Assembly (NCBI GenBank): GCA_003254925.1
Contig: QANZ01019100.1
Location: 260,067-324,066 of the forward strand
Length of the DNA: 64,000 bases
Direction: 5' to 3'
Source of the DNA: Chamaecrista fasciculata
Lineage: Eukaryota; Streptophyta; Magnoliopsida; Fabales; Fabaceae
A program made the translations under genes and the position numbers. How positions within the stretch are numbered: position 1 is the stretch's first letter; each line of letters starts with the position of its first letter. Shown piece after piece: positions 11,327-21,789 of this stretch. Under the pieces are notes generated by a model. It did no database searches and was not told the DNA's origin. It worked only from the letters and a program-made list of their open reading frames with translations.

Positions 11327-11662
11327 AGAAGCATGGACACTTCATTTTGAGGGCGTGTCGCCGTGTCGGACACGTGTCAGTGTCCGACACCCGCACGACA
11401 CCGACACGACACATATTCATAAATTTTAAAATATAAATTAATTTTTTGTGACTTTAACATGACATATAAGAGAAAATAATAATACATATGACATATATTA
11501 TGAATAAAACTTGTAATTTTTAAATTTCATTAAAAATTATGAATATTTAATTATTTATATATATAAATATATGGCGTGTCGTGTCGCATAATTTTGAGAG
11601 TTTAGCGTGTCGTGTCCGTGTCCGTGTCGTGTCCCGTGTCCGTGTCAGTGTCCATGCTTCCT
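11327..11662. mobile_element. Foldback element with GTGTC-rich ends
   Basis: AGAAGCATGGACAC at the left pairs with GTGTCCATGCTTCCT at the right. Both sides carry dense GTGTC/GACAC runs around an AT-rich core. I found no clear target duplication. It behaves as a MITE-like inverted repeat and contains no ORF. Confidence 0.6.
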
Positions 11663-12018
11663 AGACAACAATTAATCAACATGATCGTACTCCCAAATGG
11701 CAAGGTTGACCATAAGCCCAAAATTATCTGGTTTTGCAATGTTTCCTAGGTCAATAAGCCAAATGATATTATCAGAAAATTAGAGCACGTAAATATATAT
11801 GTAAAATATAAAATTATTTAAAAATAATTTGTTAAGAGAGAATATCACATGATACCAAAGTATCACTTTTTAATCACCGGGTACTAAAGTGAAATATGAC
11901 CAAACTATAGGGTACCAAAGTATAATTTACCCTTTTTCTATGGAGCTTAAAATACTAATGAAAATTAAAAGTAATTTATATGAGGTGAGACTTGAGAGAA
12001 CGTGGGCTAGAGAAAAGT

Positions 12019-12306
12019 GGGGTTTTAGGGTTTGGGGTTTGGAATTTTAGGGTTTGGGGTTTGGGGTTTTAGAATTTAGGATTTAAGGTTTTAGGATTTG
12101 GGGTTTTGGATTTTAGGGTTTGGGGTTTGGGATTTTAGGGTTTGGGGTTTTAGAGTTTTGGGTTTGAGGTTTTAGAGTTTAAGGACTAAATTGAAATGTT
12201 TAGAAGAATTTTTGGACACTTTACAATTTTAGGATTTTAGGGTTTATGTTTTAGGGTTTGGGGTTTAGGGTTTAGGGTGTGGGGTTTAGGGTTTAGTTTT
12301 TAGGGT
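12019..12306. repeat. Degenerate telomere-like TTTAGGG/TTTGGGG array
   Basis: Many irregular units of 'gggttttagggtttgggg' type occur, interrupted by a copy of 'aaggactaaattgaaatg'. A similar half-unit ('aaggactaaactgg') follows at about 12320. An inverted relative lies near 34415-34510. This looks like an amplified minisatellite inside a dispersed repeat rather than a true telomere. Confidence 0.6.
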
Positions 12307-12751
12307 TTTTAATACTTTTAAGGACTAAACTGGATTTTTTGGAAGAGTTTTGGGACACTTTACAATTTTGTTTTGAGGATTTGGGACTAAAATGAATGAA
12401 GATGATGAAAAAGAGGGGAAATTGAGAATAATGAGATAAAAATATAACTCAGGGACCTATTTGAATTTTGAATGAAATATTTTTTTTATTATTAATGCTG
12501 ATGTGGTACGCACAGTTGGCTTTTTTTTTTTTTTTTTTTTTTTCAGTTTTCCAATTGCTGACGTGGCACTTAACGTTCCACGTCAACAGTTAACGGACAC
12601 GTCATCATATTGGCTAACGGCAACTTAACGGAAGGACCAATTTGACTAACGTTAATAAAATTCGGGGACTTATTTGTCAATTTCCATAAATCAGGGACCA
12701 ATCTGTCAGCGACCCAATAATCCATGAATCAATTTGGGAGTTTACTCATAT

Positions 12752-13014
12752 ATAAACTAATAATTTTTTATCCAAAAAATTTGCTGAATTTGACAATTTA
12801 ATTCTTCAAAGATTAAAATACACATTTAATCATGAAAAGTTAAAATAGTATACTCTTTAATCCATAAAAGATTAAAACGATATATTATTCAATCTATGAA
12901 AAGGACAAATAAGTATACTATTTTGATGTTTTAGGGGTTAAACTGTACATTTCAGTCTTTCAAAAATCGAATTGTCAACTTGATAAATTTTAGGGATCAA
13001 AATTGTTAGTTTAT
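12752..13014. mobile_element. Decayed foldback MITE related to 5586-5821
   Basis: Left ATAAACTAATAATTTT pairs with right AATTGTTAGTTTAT. Internal 'gattaaaat.gtatac' units are mirrored on both arms. The target duplication is not recognisable. It belongs to the same family as the element nested at 5586. Confidence 0.5.
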
Positions 13015-13019
13015 TCTTT

Positions 13020-13973
13020 TTTTTTTAATAGAAATTTAGTTCTAATATGTTTAGATGTTCATCAATAATCATCAATTTGGCTTTACCCAAAAAAGATAAA
13101 GACAAAACAATGCATGGACCCTTAAGTAGCTTAAATATTAGTTTCTATCCTCTATGGCTATAAAAGCTCCATCAGCCATCAACACCTAACATTGTTTGCT
13201 TGACCAAAATCCTTCAAAAAGAATGCATCATCAAGAAATTGCCACCCACTCGTATTTTACTAAATAAAAATCTCATCCACTACTTAACAAATTTGGAACC
13301 AAAGCACTAAGAATAAATTAGTCAGAAAATAGGAAAGTGCAAAAACGAAAAGAAACAACTCAAGTCAAAAAAAATGGGAGGGAAGATAGTCAAAGTTTGT
13401 TTGTTTTTTTTCAACTATATTCTTGGAATGTACATTTGTGAATTGTGAGTTGTGACCGACCAAGTTAGCCATCTGTATGTGATATGTCTATCACTATCAG
13501 CATCTTAGTTCAACACTAGTAAGTTTATAATTTCTACCACAAAATGAAGAAGAAAAAGATAAAAGCTTACTGTGTCAATTATTTTTTTTCATTATCTAAA
13601 CATGTATTCTTTCTCCAGAGTATAGAAGACATGTTCTGAATACATGCTCTTCCCATAAATCTATCATTTCGTAAGGGCAGGCCAACAGGAAATTCCCACA
13701 ACAACCAACAACTTGAAAAAGAGAAAACGAAAGCCAAGAGTTTACCATGTCAGTCGCGCTAATTTAGTAGAAGATGACACTGTAATTTGATAATAAACTG
13801 CATTACTTGATTATTTTTTTACCTAGCAGCCTCAGGATACCAAAAAAAAATCACTAATGATTTTTTTAGCATATAAGTATGGTGAGTTTCCAGTGCTGAG
13901 ATTTTGTGCATTGATTTTCAAGACAAGTGTTCAATTTCTAAAACGAAAGTGGTAAAACATATGAAACAAACAA
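13020..13973. other. Intergenic, nothing recognised
   Basis: AT-rich DNA without ORFs, terminal repeats or RNA-gene motifs that I can recognise. Confidence 0.4.
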
Positions 13974-13978
13974 GAGCA

Positions 13979-14464
13979 TGTTGGAAAATAGTTAGTAATT
14001 AAAGTCTCACTCCGATAAGTTGAAGGGTTGAGAAGATGAGTCATATGTGAAGGGTCATAACTCTTCATATATGGATGGTCGTAACTGTTTATTAAAAGTC
14101 ATGAATATTGAATCATGACAAGTTATGACCAACCATTAAGATTGAACATGAAAAGATATGATTGTAGGAATCTGAAAGGTTGTACATCTTCAGTGTTCCT
14201 CTATAAATAGCATCTCTTCTCTCAAACAGAAAATCAATCAAGAGATCTCATCTTCAACTTTTCTTTCACAAAATTGTGTTCATAAGATATTATAGTTTTG
14301 CTGGCTATAATATCAGGCTTTGTAAAATCCTGGAGGAAATCTGCCATACAAACCCAGCAGCAATTGAATAGTGGGGGCTTAATTTCCTTAAGGACAGTGA
14401 TCACACTATCAAAGCCTACTCTGTTTTTTGTGTTCTATCAAAAGCCTACTATATTCTTCTAACA
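13979..14464 (+). mobile_element. Solo LTR, 486 bp, with 5 bp target duplication
   Basis: It begins TGTTGGAAAATAG and ends TTCTTCTAACA, with the inverted ends TGTT and AACA. It is flanked by gagca at 13974-13978 and 14465-14469. The TATA box CTATAAATAG is at 14201. The TGTTGG..CTAACA ends are common in Ty1/copia elements. No primer binding site or coding region is attached, so it is a solo LTR left by recombination. Confidence 0.85.
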
Positions 14465-14469
14465 GAGCA

Positions 14470-15575
14470 TGTCTACACTGATTCATTGTTCATCTCTTCC
14501 TTCTAGAACAGATTTCTTTTCCGAGTATAAAGTTATATAGTCGACAGCATATGTATCATTTAGATTTTAGAAATATAGAATCACTGTAAGTTGCACCAGA
14601 CGGCTACATGGCCTATTGTATTCAAATCAAAGATCTAAACAAGGCCAAAGGTGTAAATTTTAATCAAATATCATCCTGCTTCTGAAATCTACAATAATAT
14701 AGAGAACGTTATTAAACATAAATCATTATAAAAAATTTTGAACTTACTGAAGACAGAACTTATATCACCTTGCCCTTTCTAGACCCACTTCTCAGTGTGC
14801 TGTTTTCATGCAACTCGAGATTTCTACCACATGAGATTCACATGATCATAGAGTGGCAAATTGACCCTAAAAAAATCAGCCAATTAAATGTTTGATAAGG
14901 TCACATTTCTTAAAAATGACAAATGATTCTTGGCAGCAGTTTTGCTAGCAACACTGAGAAGATCATCTTAGCTTCATGGACATGTCATTGCAGCAAAGAG
15001 CAAATATATGTAAACAAAAAGGAGATCTGAAAGAAATATAGATATACCAGCAACAATAATAAATTTTTAATAAATTTGGCTATTTTACCCGGGAAACATT
15101 GGCAGAAAGGAAGAGCTCTGTAGTTTCTGTGCCCTTCTTCTTATCTTTCATTTCAGTAGACCTTAAAGAATAAACTTGAAAAGAAATTACATTAATCCAA
15201 AGTCCAAACCCTACTTCAATATCCAAATCAAAGAAAGCTTCAAAATATTGCATTGGCATAATGTGACTGCAGCCCCTTCTGTATTCTGTGAGTTCAATCC
15301 TATCTTCAAATCTTGCCACCTAACTAAGTCAGTAAGTCTCTTATTTTTCTCTTCCCACCCCACTTTTATTTCAAAGCGAGATAATAAAGTCTCGAATGTC
15401 TCATGTTTTATCCAATGTTCTAAAAAGAAAGATAACTCAAAAACAATGGTCCCATGGCATGCTTGTTCAATGCCTATGACAAAAATTACAAATGCTCTGC
15501 TCTCTATAATTTAATCCAGAACCTATAATAGATATAACTAGCAAATGAATAAAGGAGCAACCCAAAAAATTTTAA
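14470..15575. other. Intergenic and 3' flank of the GT47 gene
   Basis: No supported gene. The 112- and 79-codon frames near 15100-15500 overlap on opposite strands and have no recognisable domain. The end nearest 15575 probably holds the 3' UTR of the minus-strand glycosyltransferase. Confidence 0.4.
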
Positions 15576-16922
15576 TTACAGTGCCAAATTAAGTTCCTGA
15601 AGCCTTGACTGAATTTTCTGCAGTGCACCATCAATTGCAATATCAAATGCATCCTTCTTGGTTCTGAGACCCGGCGAACTATTATGCTTCCTGTACACAA
15701 GCCTCGGTATCATCTCCAAAACTTTCTCTCTCATCCTCCTAATTCTAGCCCTAGAAATCCGCCGCAACACATCGAAAATCTTCAATCCCTTGAACACCAC
15801 ATGTTCCTTCGGTATAAACACCGAAAACGCCTCGAATTCGTTTTCCGGCAAGTGCCATCCATACTGCGATCTCGCCGATTGATCCTCGAAGAACACCGGA
15901 ATACAGCCGGCGAGAAAACCATCAAACGTCGACCTACGCGTCGGAGTATCTCCCGGAGGCTGCAAACAAAAACTCGCTTGCAACATCGGCCTCATATACC
16001 TAATCGGATCATGCTCACAGATCCCATTCGAACAATCCACAAAATCACACAGTTTCGCATAACCTCCATAACTGGTGGAATTCCCGGCGCTGCTGTTATC
16101 ACACTCTAACCTTATACTCCGCCGGATATTCGGCGTCGCCGACACTCCTCCGCCGCCGGCGAACATCGCCAAAGCCGTCCTCTTCGATCTTCTCGCTCGC
16201 TGAACCCACGACTCCAACAACGCCAAATTCGGCGGATGAAACGACGTCGGATAAGGCACGGCATGCTCCTGCCAGGCCCAAGCCCGAGACTCCAACGTCA
16301 AAGCCGTGACATTATAAAACTGCGACAACTCAAGAAACGAAGTCCCCCAAATAGGCGGGTCATTATCAATCGGCTGCGAGAAATCCCAAGCGGGCCGGGC
16401 CATAACGAGAAAATGATCATGGCCCATCTGGCGGTTCCAGATCGCGGGCTCGTCGTCTTGAAGAAAATCGAATAAGTCAAGCCCGTGGTCAGCGCTGGAA
16501 TTAACCTCGGGCCCGTAGAGATACCTTAAGGCGTCGAGGCTGGAATAGTAAGGGAGATAGACGGCGTCGGCGGAAAAGGGGTCTTCTGTGAGGCAAGGGT
16601 ATTCGAGCATTCGACGATGGAAGATGAGTTCAAGCATTAAGGGGTCGGTACGGTACCAACTGTAAGAACGGTTATGGGTTTTTTGCCCGAGGCCGTGGTT
16701 CGCTAAGTAAGGACAGAAATTGTCGAAGAGAGGGTATTCTGAACAATTGGCCAGGAGATCCAGGTTGAAGCGAGAGGGGAGTTTGCGGATGTAGATCCAA
16801 CGGTTTTCGCAGTCGATTACGGATTCGTCGGAGTCGTAGTTTGTGGTTTCTTGTTGAGATAGGGTTGAGTGGGGTGAGAAGATGATGAAGATGATGATGA
16901 AAATGTGTATGGGTGATGCCAT
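15576..16922 (-). CDS. GT19: GT47 exostosin-family xyloglucan galactosyltransferase, GT19-like
   Basis: Single-exon gene of 448 residues. It is expected to be a Golgi type II membrane enzyme transferring galactose, or a related sugar, to xyloglucan or another wall glycan. A hydrophobic signal-anchor covers residues 1-22 (IHIFIIIFIIF). The GT47 (exostosin) domain covers about residues 35-410: CENRWIYIRKLPSRFN, then YSWYRTDPLMLELIFHRRML, ADAVYLPYY, HFLVMARPAWDF, SFCLQPPGDTPTRRSTFDGF and AGCIPVFF. Several Asn-X-Ser/Thr sites are present. Subfamily assignment to the GT19 (At4g22580) branch is from recall and less certain than the family; MUR3/XLT2-like relatives are the alternative. The coding region is clearly GC-richer than its surroundings, as is common for intronless GT47 genes. 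Confidence 0.85.
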   Translation of the reverse strand: MASPIHIFIIIFIIFSPHSTLSQQETTNYDSDESVIDCENRWIYIRKLPSRFNLDLLANCSEYPLFDNFCPYLANHGLGQKTHNRSYSWYRTDPLMLELIFHRRMLEYPCLTEDPFSADAVYLPYYSSLDALRYLYGPEVNSSADHGLDLFDFLQDDEPAIWNRQMGHDHFLVMARPAWDFSQPIDNDPPIWGTSFLELSQFYNVTALTLESRAWAWQEHAVPYPTSFHPPNLALLESWVQRARRSKRTALAMFAGGGGVSATPNIRRSIRLECDNSSAGNSTSYGGYAKLCDFVDCSNGICEHDPIRYMRPMLQASFCLQPPGDTPTRRSTFDGFLAGCIPVFFEDQSARSQYGWHLPENEFEAFSVFIPKEHVVFKGLKIFDVLRRISRARIRRMREKVLEMIPRLVYRKHNSSPGLRTKKDAFDIAIDGALQKIQSRLQELNLAL

Positions 16923-17171
16923 GGATGAGGGAATGTGGTTTTTTTTTTTTATTATTTGTGTGTACAGAGGAGCTACATGAGTGGAAAGGGAAGATGATAT
17001 CCTGTTTGGAAAGGAGAAAGGGCAAAGGAAAAAAAGGAAAGTGGAGTTTCGTTAATTTCTTACCGTATAACGAGTGCTACTGCCTGTCAGTTTCATCTTT
17101 CATCTCCTCCCTCGTTTTGGTCGTCCTTTGGAAAACAGAGAATCGGCAAGATGTGATATTGAAAAATAAAG

Positions 17172-17662
17172 GGGCTAAATTGCACTTTTGTCCCATATAT
17201 TTCATGGGAGTTTCAATCTAGTCCTTTATAATTTTTTTGTATTTTTATATTTTTTTACATTTTGATCTCTTACTTTCTTTTAAATTTAATTTGAACTCAT
17301 TTGTTGATAATCTCAAATTAAAAAATGACGCATTAATAGTAAATTTTGTAGTTTCGAACTCATCTTATTCAAATTTAAAATTAAATATGATCAATTATAT
17401 TCACTTGAGTGTGAACTTGGTGACTAACTTTTGAGGCATATTTTAAACTTATTTACTGATGACCATAATTGGATAAAGAAAAAATTCTTAAAAATAACTT
17501 ATAAATGTAAACATGTCATATTTAAATTTGAAGTTAAAGAGATATAGTCACGGTAAATTGTTAGGATCTAAAAGTGAATTTTTTAAAAATATATATAAGA
17601 CAAATGTTGCATAAAAAATAAACTCAGCCTAAACATATAAGACTAAAAGTATAATTTAACCC
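17172..17662. mobile_element. Probable Mutator-like MITE, decayed
   Basis: GGGCTAAATTGCACTTTTG at the left is matched by the inverted CTAAAAGTATAATTTAACCC at the right. The core is AT-rich and non-coding. The flanks do not give a clean target duplication. Confidence 0.45.
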
Positions 17663-18645
17663 AAAAAATTATACTTATTTTTACTTGCAAAAATTGATGA
17701 TGTGTTTGTTTGAGTATGAGTGTTTGACCCAGCATTTGTCGGTGGAGAGAACCACGCCTCCGGACATGGACAACAACACTACAGAGAGTTTACACTTTAC
17801 AGTTTACACTACACATTGCCACCAAATACGGTGTCGTTTTGGAGCTTTTTTCTTTTTTTTTTTTTTACGACGCCATTTTCTTTCCACCAAACTAATAACA
17901 TGCATGTGTTCCGTATTTTCATTACCGTTGCTTTAACTTTGGCGCCATAAATTGTACGGTTATTTTCTTCGTAGCGTACCTTAATTATCTTTCCCTTTTT
18001 ATTTTTTTGGCCAAACTTATTATCTTTCCTTAATAATCGAACTAGCCCATTGAGATATAGCCATATAGGTATCCTAAGTTTCTAATAGCAGTAACAGGAA
18101 AAGCAAAAACTTTAAACTTATTTTAAACTATAATAACATTTTTTTAAAAAAAAAAACTATATTAACAATTTTAATTATAAATTTATAATTCATATGTTAT
18201 TTTTTAATCTCAAATAGTAACCACTTATTCATGTAAAATTACAAATAAATGTAACAAGAAAATATTTGGTATATGAATTACTTTTTAATTTCAAAAATTA
18301 TATTTCTAGAAATGTAATTTTTAATAATAGAATTCTAATTAATATGTAAAAATTTGTTTGGATTAGTTAAAACATTTGTAAAATTATGTTGTAATACTCT
18401 CAAGAATATTATAATATTGTATTTTGTTTAAGGGTGAGCAGATGAACTCGCGAGCCTGCAAAAACCAACCTAACCCGCAATTGCGGGCTGGATTGGTTTG
18501 AGCTCGCGGGTTGGTTTGGGTCAGAAATTTTCAGCTCGCACATATGCGGGTTGGGTTGCGGGTTCAATGTTTTTAACCCAACCCAACCCACGAGCCCGCC
18601 TATATATAATATATAATTTTTTTATTAATTTCCATATAATATATA

Positions 18646-19445
18646 GGCTTAAGTGCACTTTTGGTCCCATAATTATGACAAAGGTTTCATTTTGGTCCCA
18701 TAACTTTTTTTGTTGCAATTTTGGTCCCATAACTTCTCAAAAGGTTCCACCGTTAGTCCCTTGGTGAATTCCATCCATATTTAACCGTTAAGTATGACGT
18801 GACATAGTGACTAGGATCATGATGTGGCAAAATAAGATGAAATGGACTGAAATAGGATCTATATGCAACATATTAAAACTTATCTATACCCAACCACAAT
18901 ATATACAAAGAGTGGTACTTCCTCTTCCTCGTCAGCCCAACGGGATTTCCTCTTCCTCGTTCCGCTTCCCGATTTGTCGTCGCCACCGCTTTGGTCGTTC
19001 GACTTTGGCTGAGGATCCCATCGACTTCGTCGGTGCCTTCTGCTTGAAGTCTCTTCTTCCCCACCAGATTGGTCACTGTCAATACCACTCTTTGTATATA
19101 TGGTGGTTGGGTATAGATAAGTTTTAATATGTTGCATATAGTTCCTATTTCAGTCCACTTCATCTTATTTTGCCACATCATGATCCTAGTTACTATGTCA
19201 CGTCATACTTAACGGCTAAATATATATGGAATTCACCAAGGGACTAACGGTGGAACCTTTTGAGAAGTTATGGGACCAAAATTGCAACAAAAAATGTTAT
19301 GGGACTAAAATGAAACCTTTGTCATAATTATGGGACCAAAATTGCAACAAAAAAAGTTATGGGACCAAAATGAAACCTTTGTCATAGTTATGAGACCAAA
19401 ATGAAACCTTTGTCATAATTATTGGACCAAAAGTGCACTTAAGCC
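18646..19445. mobile_element. Mutator-like foldback (Pack-MULE type) carrying a host gene fragment
   Basis: The ends are GGCTTAAGTGCACTTTTGG and its exact inverted repeat, flanked by identical 9-mers taatatata at 18637-18645 and 19446-19454. The long inverted arms are 18646-18917 (272 bp) and 19083-19445 (363 bp); the right arm is longer because its 'gggaccaaaatgaaaccttt' unit is repeated. A GC-richer 165 bp core encodes an SF1-like fragment. The 9 bp duplication and long inverted repeats fit Mutator-like elements. It is inserted inside a hAT-like element and so is the younger of the two. Confidence 0.85.
18918..19082 (-). pseudogene. Captured fragment of splicing factor 1 (SF1/BBP-like)
   Basis: On the minus strand the core reads about 53 codons without a stop. 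It includes [18 protein letters not shown] and then [16 protein letters not shown]. The RRSRWD and RKRKSRWAD motifs, set in an acidic Gly/Ser context, are characteristic of the N-terminal region of plant SF1, the branch-point binding protein that selects 3' splice sites. Only this small segment is present. The KH domain and zinc knuckles are missing, so it is a captured fragment and not a gene. Recognition is from memory of the family. Confidence 0.75.
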
Positions 19446-20008
19446 TAATATATATCTCTCTCTCACTTTACCCTAATCTAATTAGCCTAAGCATTTTCAT
19501 TTTAGAGTCCACACAGGCCGTTGCCACCTTCACTCATTCTAACTTCTGGATTTTAGCATCAATAATAAATGAGTATTCCTTGAAGGCTGACGCCTCTTAA
19601 ATCACAATTACTAACAAATGTTTTGTTAATTGCCTATAATGCTAGTGTTATAATCATCATCTTCTATTTTATTCTCATTTAACACAATTTGTGTTTATTT
19701 TTTAAATCAAATTCTTTATTATATTTAAGTCTTTTTATGGTTTTTTTAAATTTTGGTTTAATTTTTTTTAAATATACTCAGCCTGTGGGTTGGCCCAACC
19801 CAACCCGCAGGCCCGCGGGTTGGTTGGTTCGGGTTGCAATTTTAAAATTGCCAAACCCAACCCAACCCAACCCGCAAATTGATGTGCGGGTTGGGCTGGG
19901 ATTTTCCCTCAACCCGTGCTCACCCCTAATTTTGTTTACCTTTAATCATTCTGATAATGATTAATATTTTCTAAATATGTTATTGACGTTTTACTATCAA
20001 ATAACAAC

Positions 20009-20633
20009 TGATAAACTAGAAAACGGACAAACTTACCTAGTTCAAAGATTGGGCTGCTAAAGCGTTTCTTGAATGCTAAAGTACCTACAAAAGACTTCAC
20101 ATGGGTGCCCTGCGAAGAATACTCTGACGCTCAAGTTAGTGTTTGGGTGATAAGAGAGTAAGAGAATTCTTGGGTGTAAGAAGTAGCTAACCTTTAACTG
20201 CTGGGTTGAGCTCTATTTATAGAGCAGGGCGAAGAATGGTGGCCAGAGCGCGGGGCGCACCACGTCGTTGAGCACGATCTCCACCACCGAGAGTGATGAA
20301 GACCGAGAATTGCGGAGCAAGGAAATCGTGGGTGATTGCGCGTAGCGTTAGAGGGCGGGCGCCAATGGACTGGAGAACGTGGGTCTGACCAAGTCTGTGA
20401 CCCACGATCTCCACCAGCGAGAGTGGTGGAAACCGGGAATTGCGGAGCAAGGCAATCGTGGGTGATTGCGCGTCAAGTTTGTGGGCAAGCGCCATGTCCT
20501 TGGCTGGACCACGACCGCCCTGAAATGCACGGAGGGGCATTTGACTGGTTCAAGTGCGCCCTAAGGAGTTCAGAGAAGAAAAGAGGCCTGGAGCGAAGGC
20601 CTATTAGACATACGCCCAAATAGTGATGTATCA
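20009..20633 (-). mobile_element. Solo LTR, 625 bp, with 5 bp target duplication
   Basis: On the plus strand it starts TGATAAACTAG and ends GATGTATCA, flanked by acaac at 20004-20008 and 20634-20638. On the minus strand a TATA motif (ctctataaatagag) is followed by 'aacttgagcgtcagagta' and a 'gcagggcaccc' region, a signature I associate with Ty3/gypsy LTRs. The GC-rich promoter-side half holds a direct repeat with a period of about 130 bp (20273 and 20403). The 60-107-codon frames over it are not genes. Confidence 0.8.
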
Positions 20634-20926
20634 ACAACTTATCAAATGTCAAAATTCTTAAAAAATTTCACAAAAATATTTTAAAAAATTGTATGTTGTT
20701 TCTACATCATAAGAAAATAATGGTATCACAATTATAATTTTTAAATAACTAATATTTTTATTGAGAAATACTAATTTAAAACATAATTTTCATAATCTTC
20801 AAACTATTAACATAGTCTAAAAAAGTCGTCATTCAAAACATAACTAACAAAAAGAGTTTTCATAACAAAAATTAATTAGATTTGATAACGATAATTTAGT
20901 CATTTTATTTATACTAAAATAATCTC

Positions 20927-21152
20927 TTTTTCTTTGGTATAAACCAAGGATATCCACAATTAAAAACAATGACTAATTCATTCGCCGCAGGTTCTCCACT
21001 CTAGGATAAACGGTTAGCTACATAATGCTTCCCATATCTAAATGTGGAATTCGAACACCCACCACTTAATTAAGGGACCAAATAATAAACCACTAGGTCA
21101 TCAGGCAAAAAAAAAATAATAAAAAATAAACTACTAGGCCACACTCATATGA
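20927..21152 (-). mobile_element. tRNA-derived SINE with 18 bp target duplication
   Basis: The 18-mer 'ttatactaaaataatctc' occurs at 20909-20926 and 21153-21170. On the minus strand there is an A-box-like GACCTAGTGGTTTATT and a B-box-like GGTGTTCGAATTCC. The element ends in an A/G-rich tail next to the left flank. A second A-box-like copy (GGCCTAGTAGTTTATT) lies upstream, separated by a T-rich run, which suggests a composite or rearranged 5' end. Confidence 0.75.
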
Positions 21153-21789
21153 TTATACTAAAATAATCTCATCTCACAATATTAGAGTAATGTCACCATC
21201 TTAAGTAGAATTAAAAATAATTGTATATTTCATGTAATTAAGCTATTCTTAAGAATATAGAATTTCGATATTTATTTTTTAATTTACGTATTAAACATAT
21301 GATTAATTTATTCTTGACCCCGTAATTTAGTGATTAATTTTTCAATTCGTATATCAAACACTTTTTTTAATATACAAACATAAACATTGATTGAATACTC
21401 CTTAATATACTTTTGAAGGTATGTAACTCTCATCATATTTTTCTTTTGCTATTTTTAGGACTAGTTTCAAATAGTTCGTTGGATTTATAGTGGTTAATAA
21501 ATATTCCTATGATTTTTTTTCCTCTGAGTTTCATTATAACTCTCCTTTTTTATAAAAAGAAAATAGTAGTTTAAGTTTGGAGTTATTTTTCCTCAAAAAT
21601 TACGAAAAAATATGAAAAAAAAATCAACAAACTAGCAAAAACATATTTATGTTTTCTTACTGTTTCTCATTTCCACTTTTTACTAATTTTCTTTCTCTTC
21701 ATGACTTTGTGAAAATACTTGATAGGGTATAGCTCAGAAGGATTCATGGTACATTGGTACTCAAGATTGAAAGTGAATGTTGCAATTAA

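Larger units (their letters stand above)
18429..19928. mobile_element. hAT-like element, 1.5 kb, with a nested insertion
   Basis: The ends are TAAGGGTGAGCA and GTGCTCACCCCTA, flanked by a perfect 8 bp duplication attttgtt (18421-18428 and 19929-19936). Subterminal clusters of 'ccaacccaaccc' and 'gcgggttggg' repeats occur at both ends, as in the 5376-6038 copy. It is interrupted by the 800 bp foldback at 18646-19445. It carries no transposase. Confidence 0.88.

Noticed and set aside
11340-11660. Short regularly spaced repeats resembling a CRISPR-like array
   Set aside because: GTGTC units are in inverted orientation at element ends with no unique spacers, and the genome is a plant nuclear one.
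12019-12306. Possible interstitial telomere / fusion point
   Set aside because: Units are highly irregular and linked to a dispersed repeat flank also found at 34.4 kb.
15080-15514. Frames of 79 and 112 codons near the GT47 gene
   Set aside because: They overlap each other on opposite strands, have no domain, and are probably 3' flanking DNA.
20217-20623. GC-rich overlapping frames of 60-107 codons on both strands
   Set aside because: They lie within a solo LTR and consist of its direct repeats; no protein family recognised.
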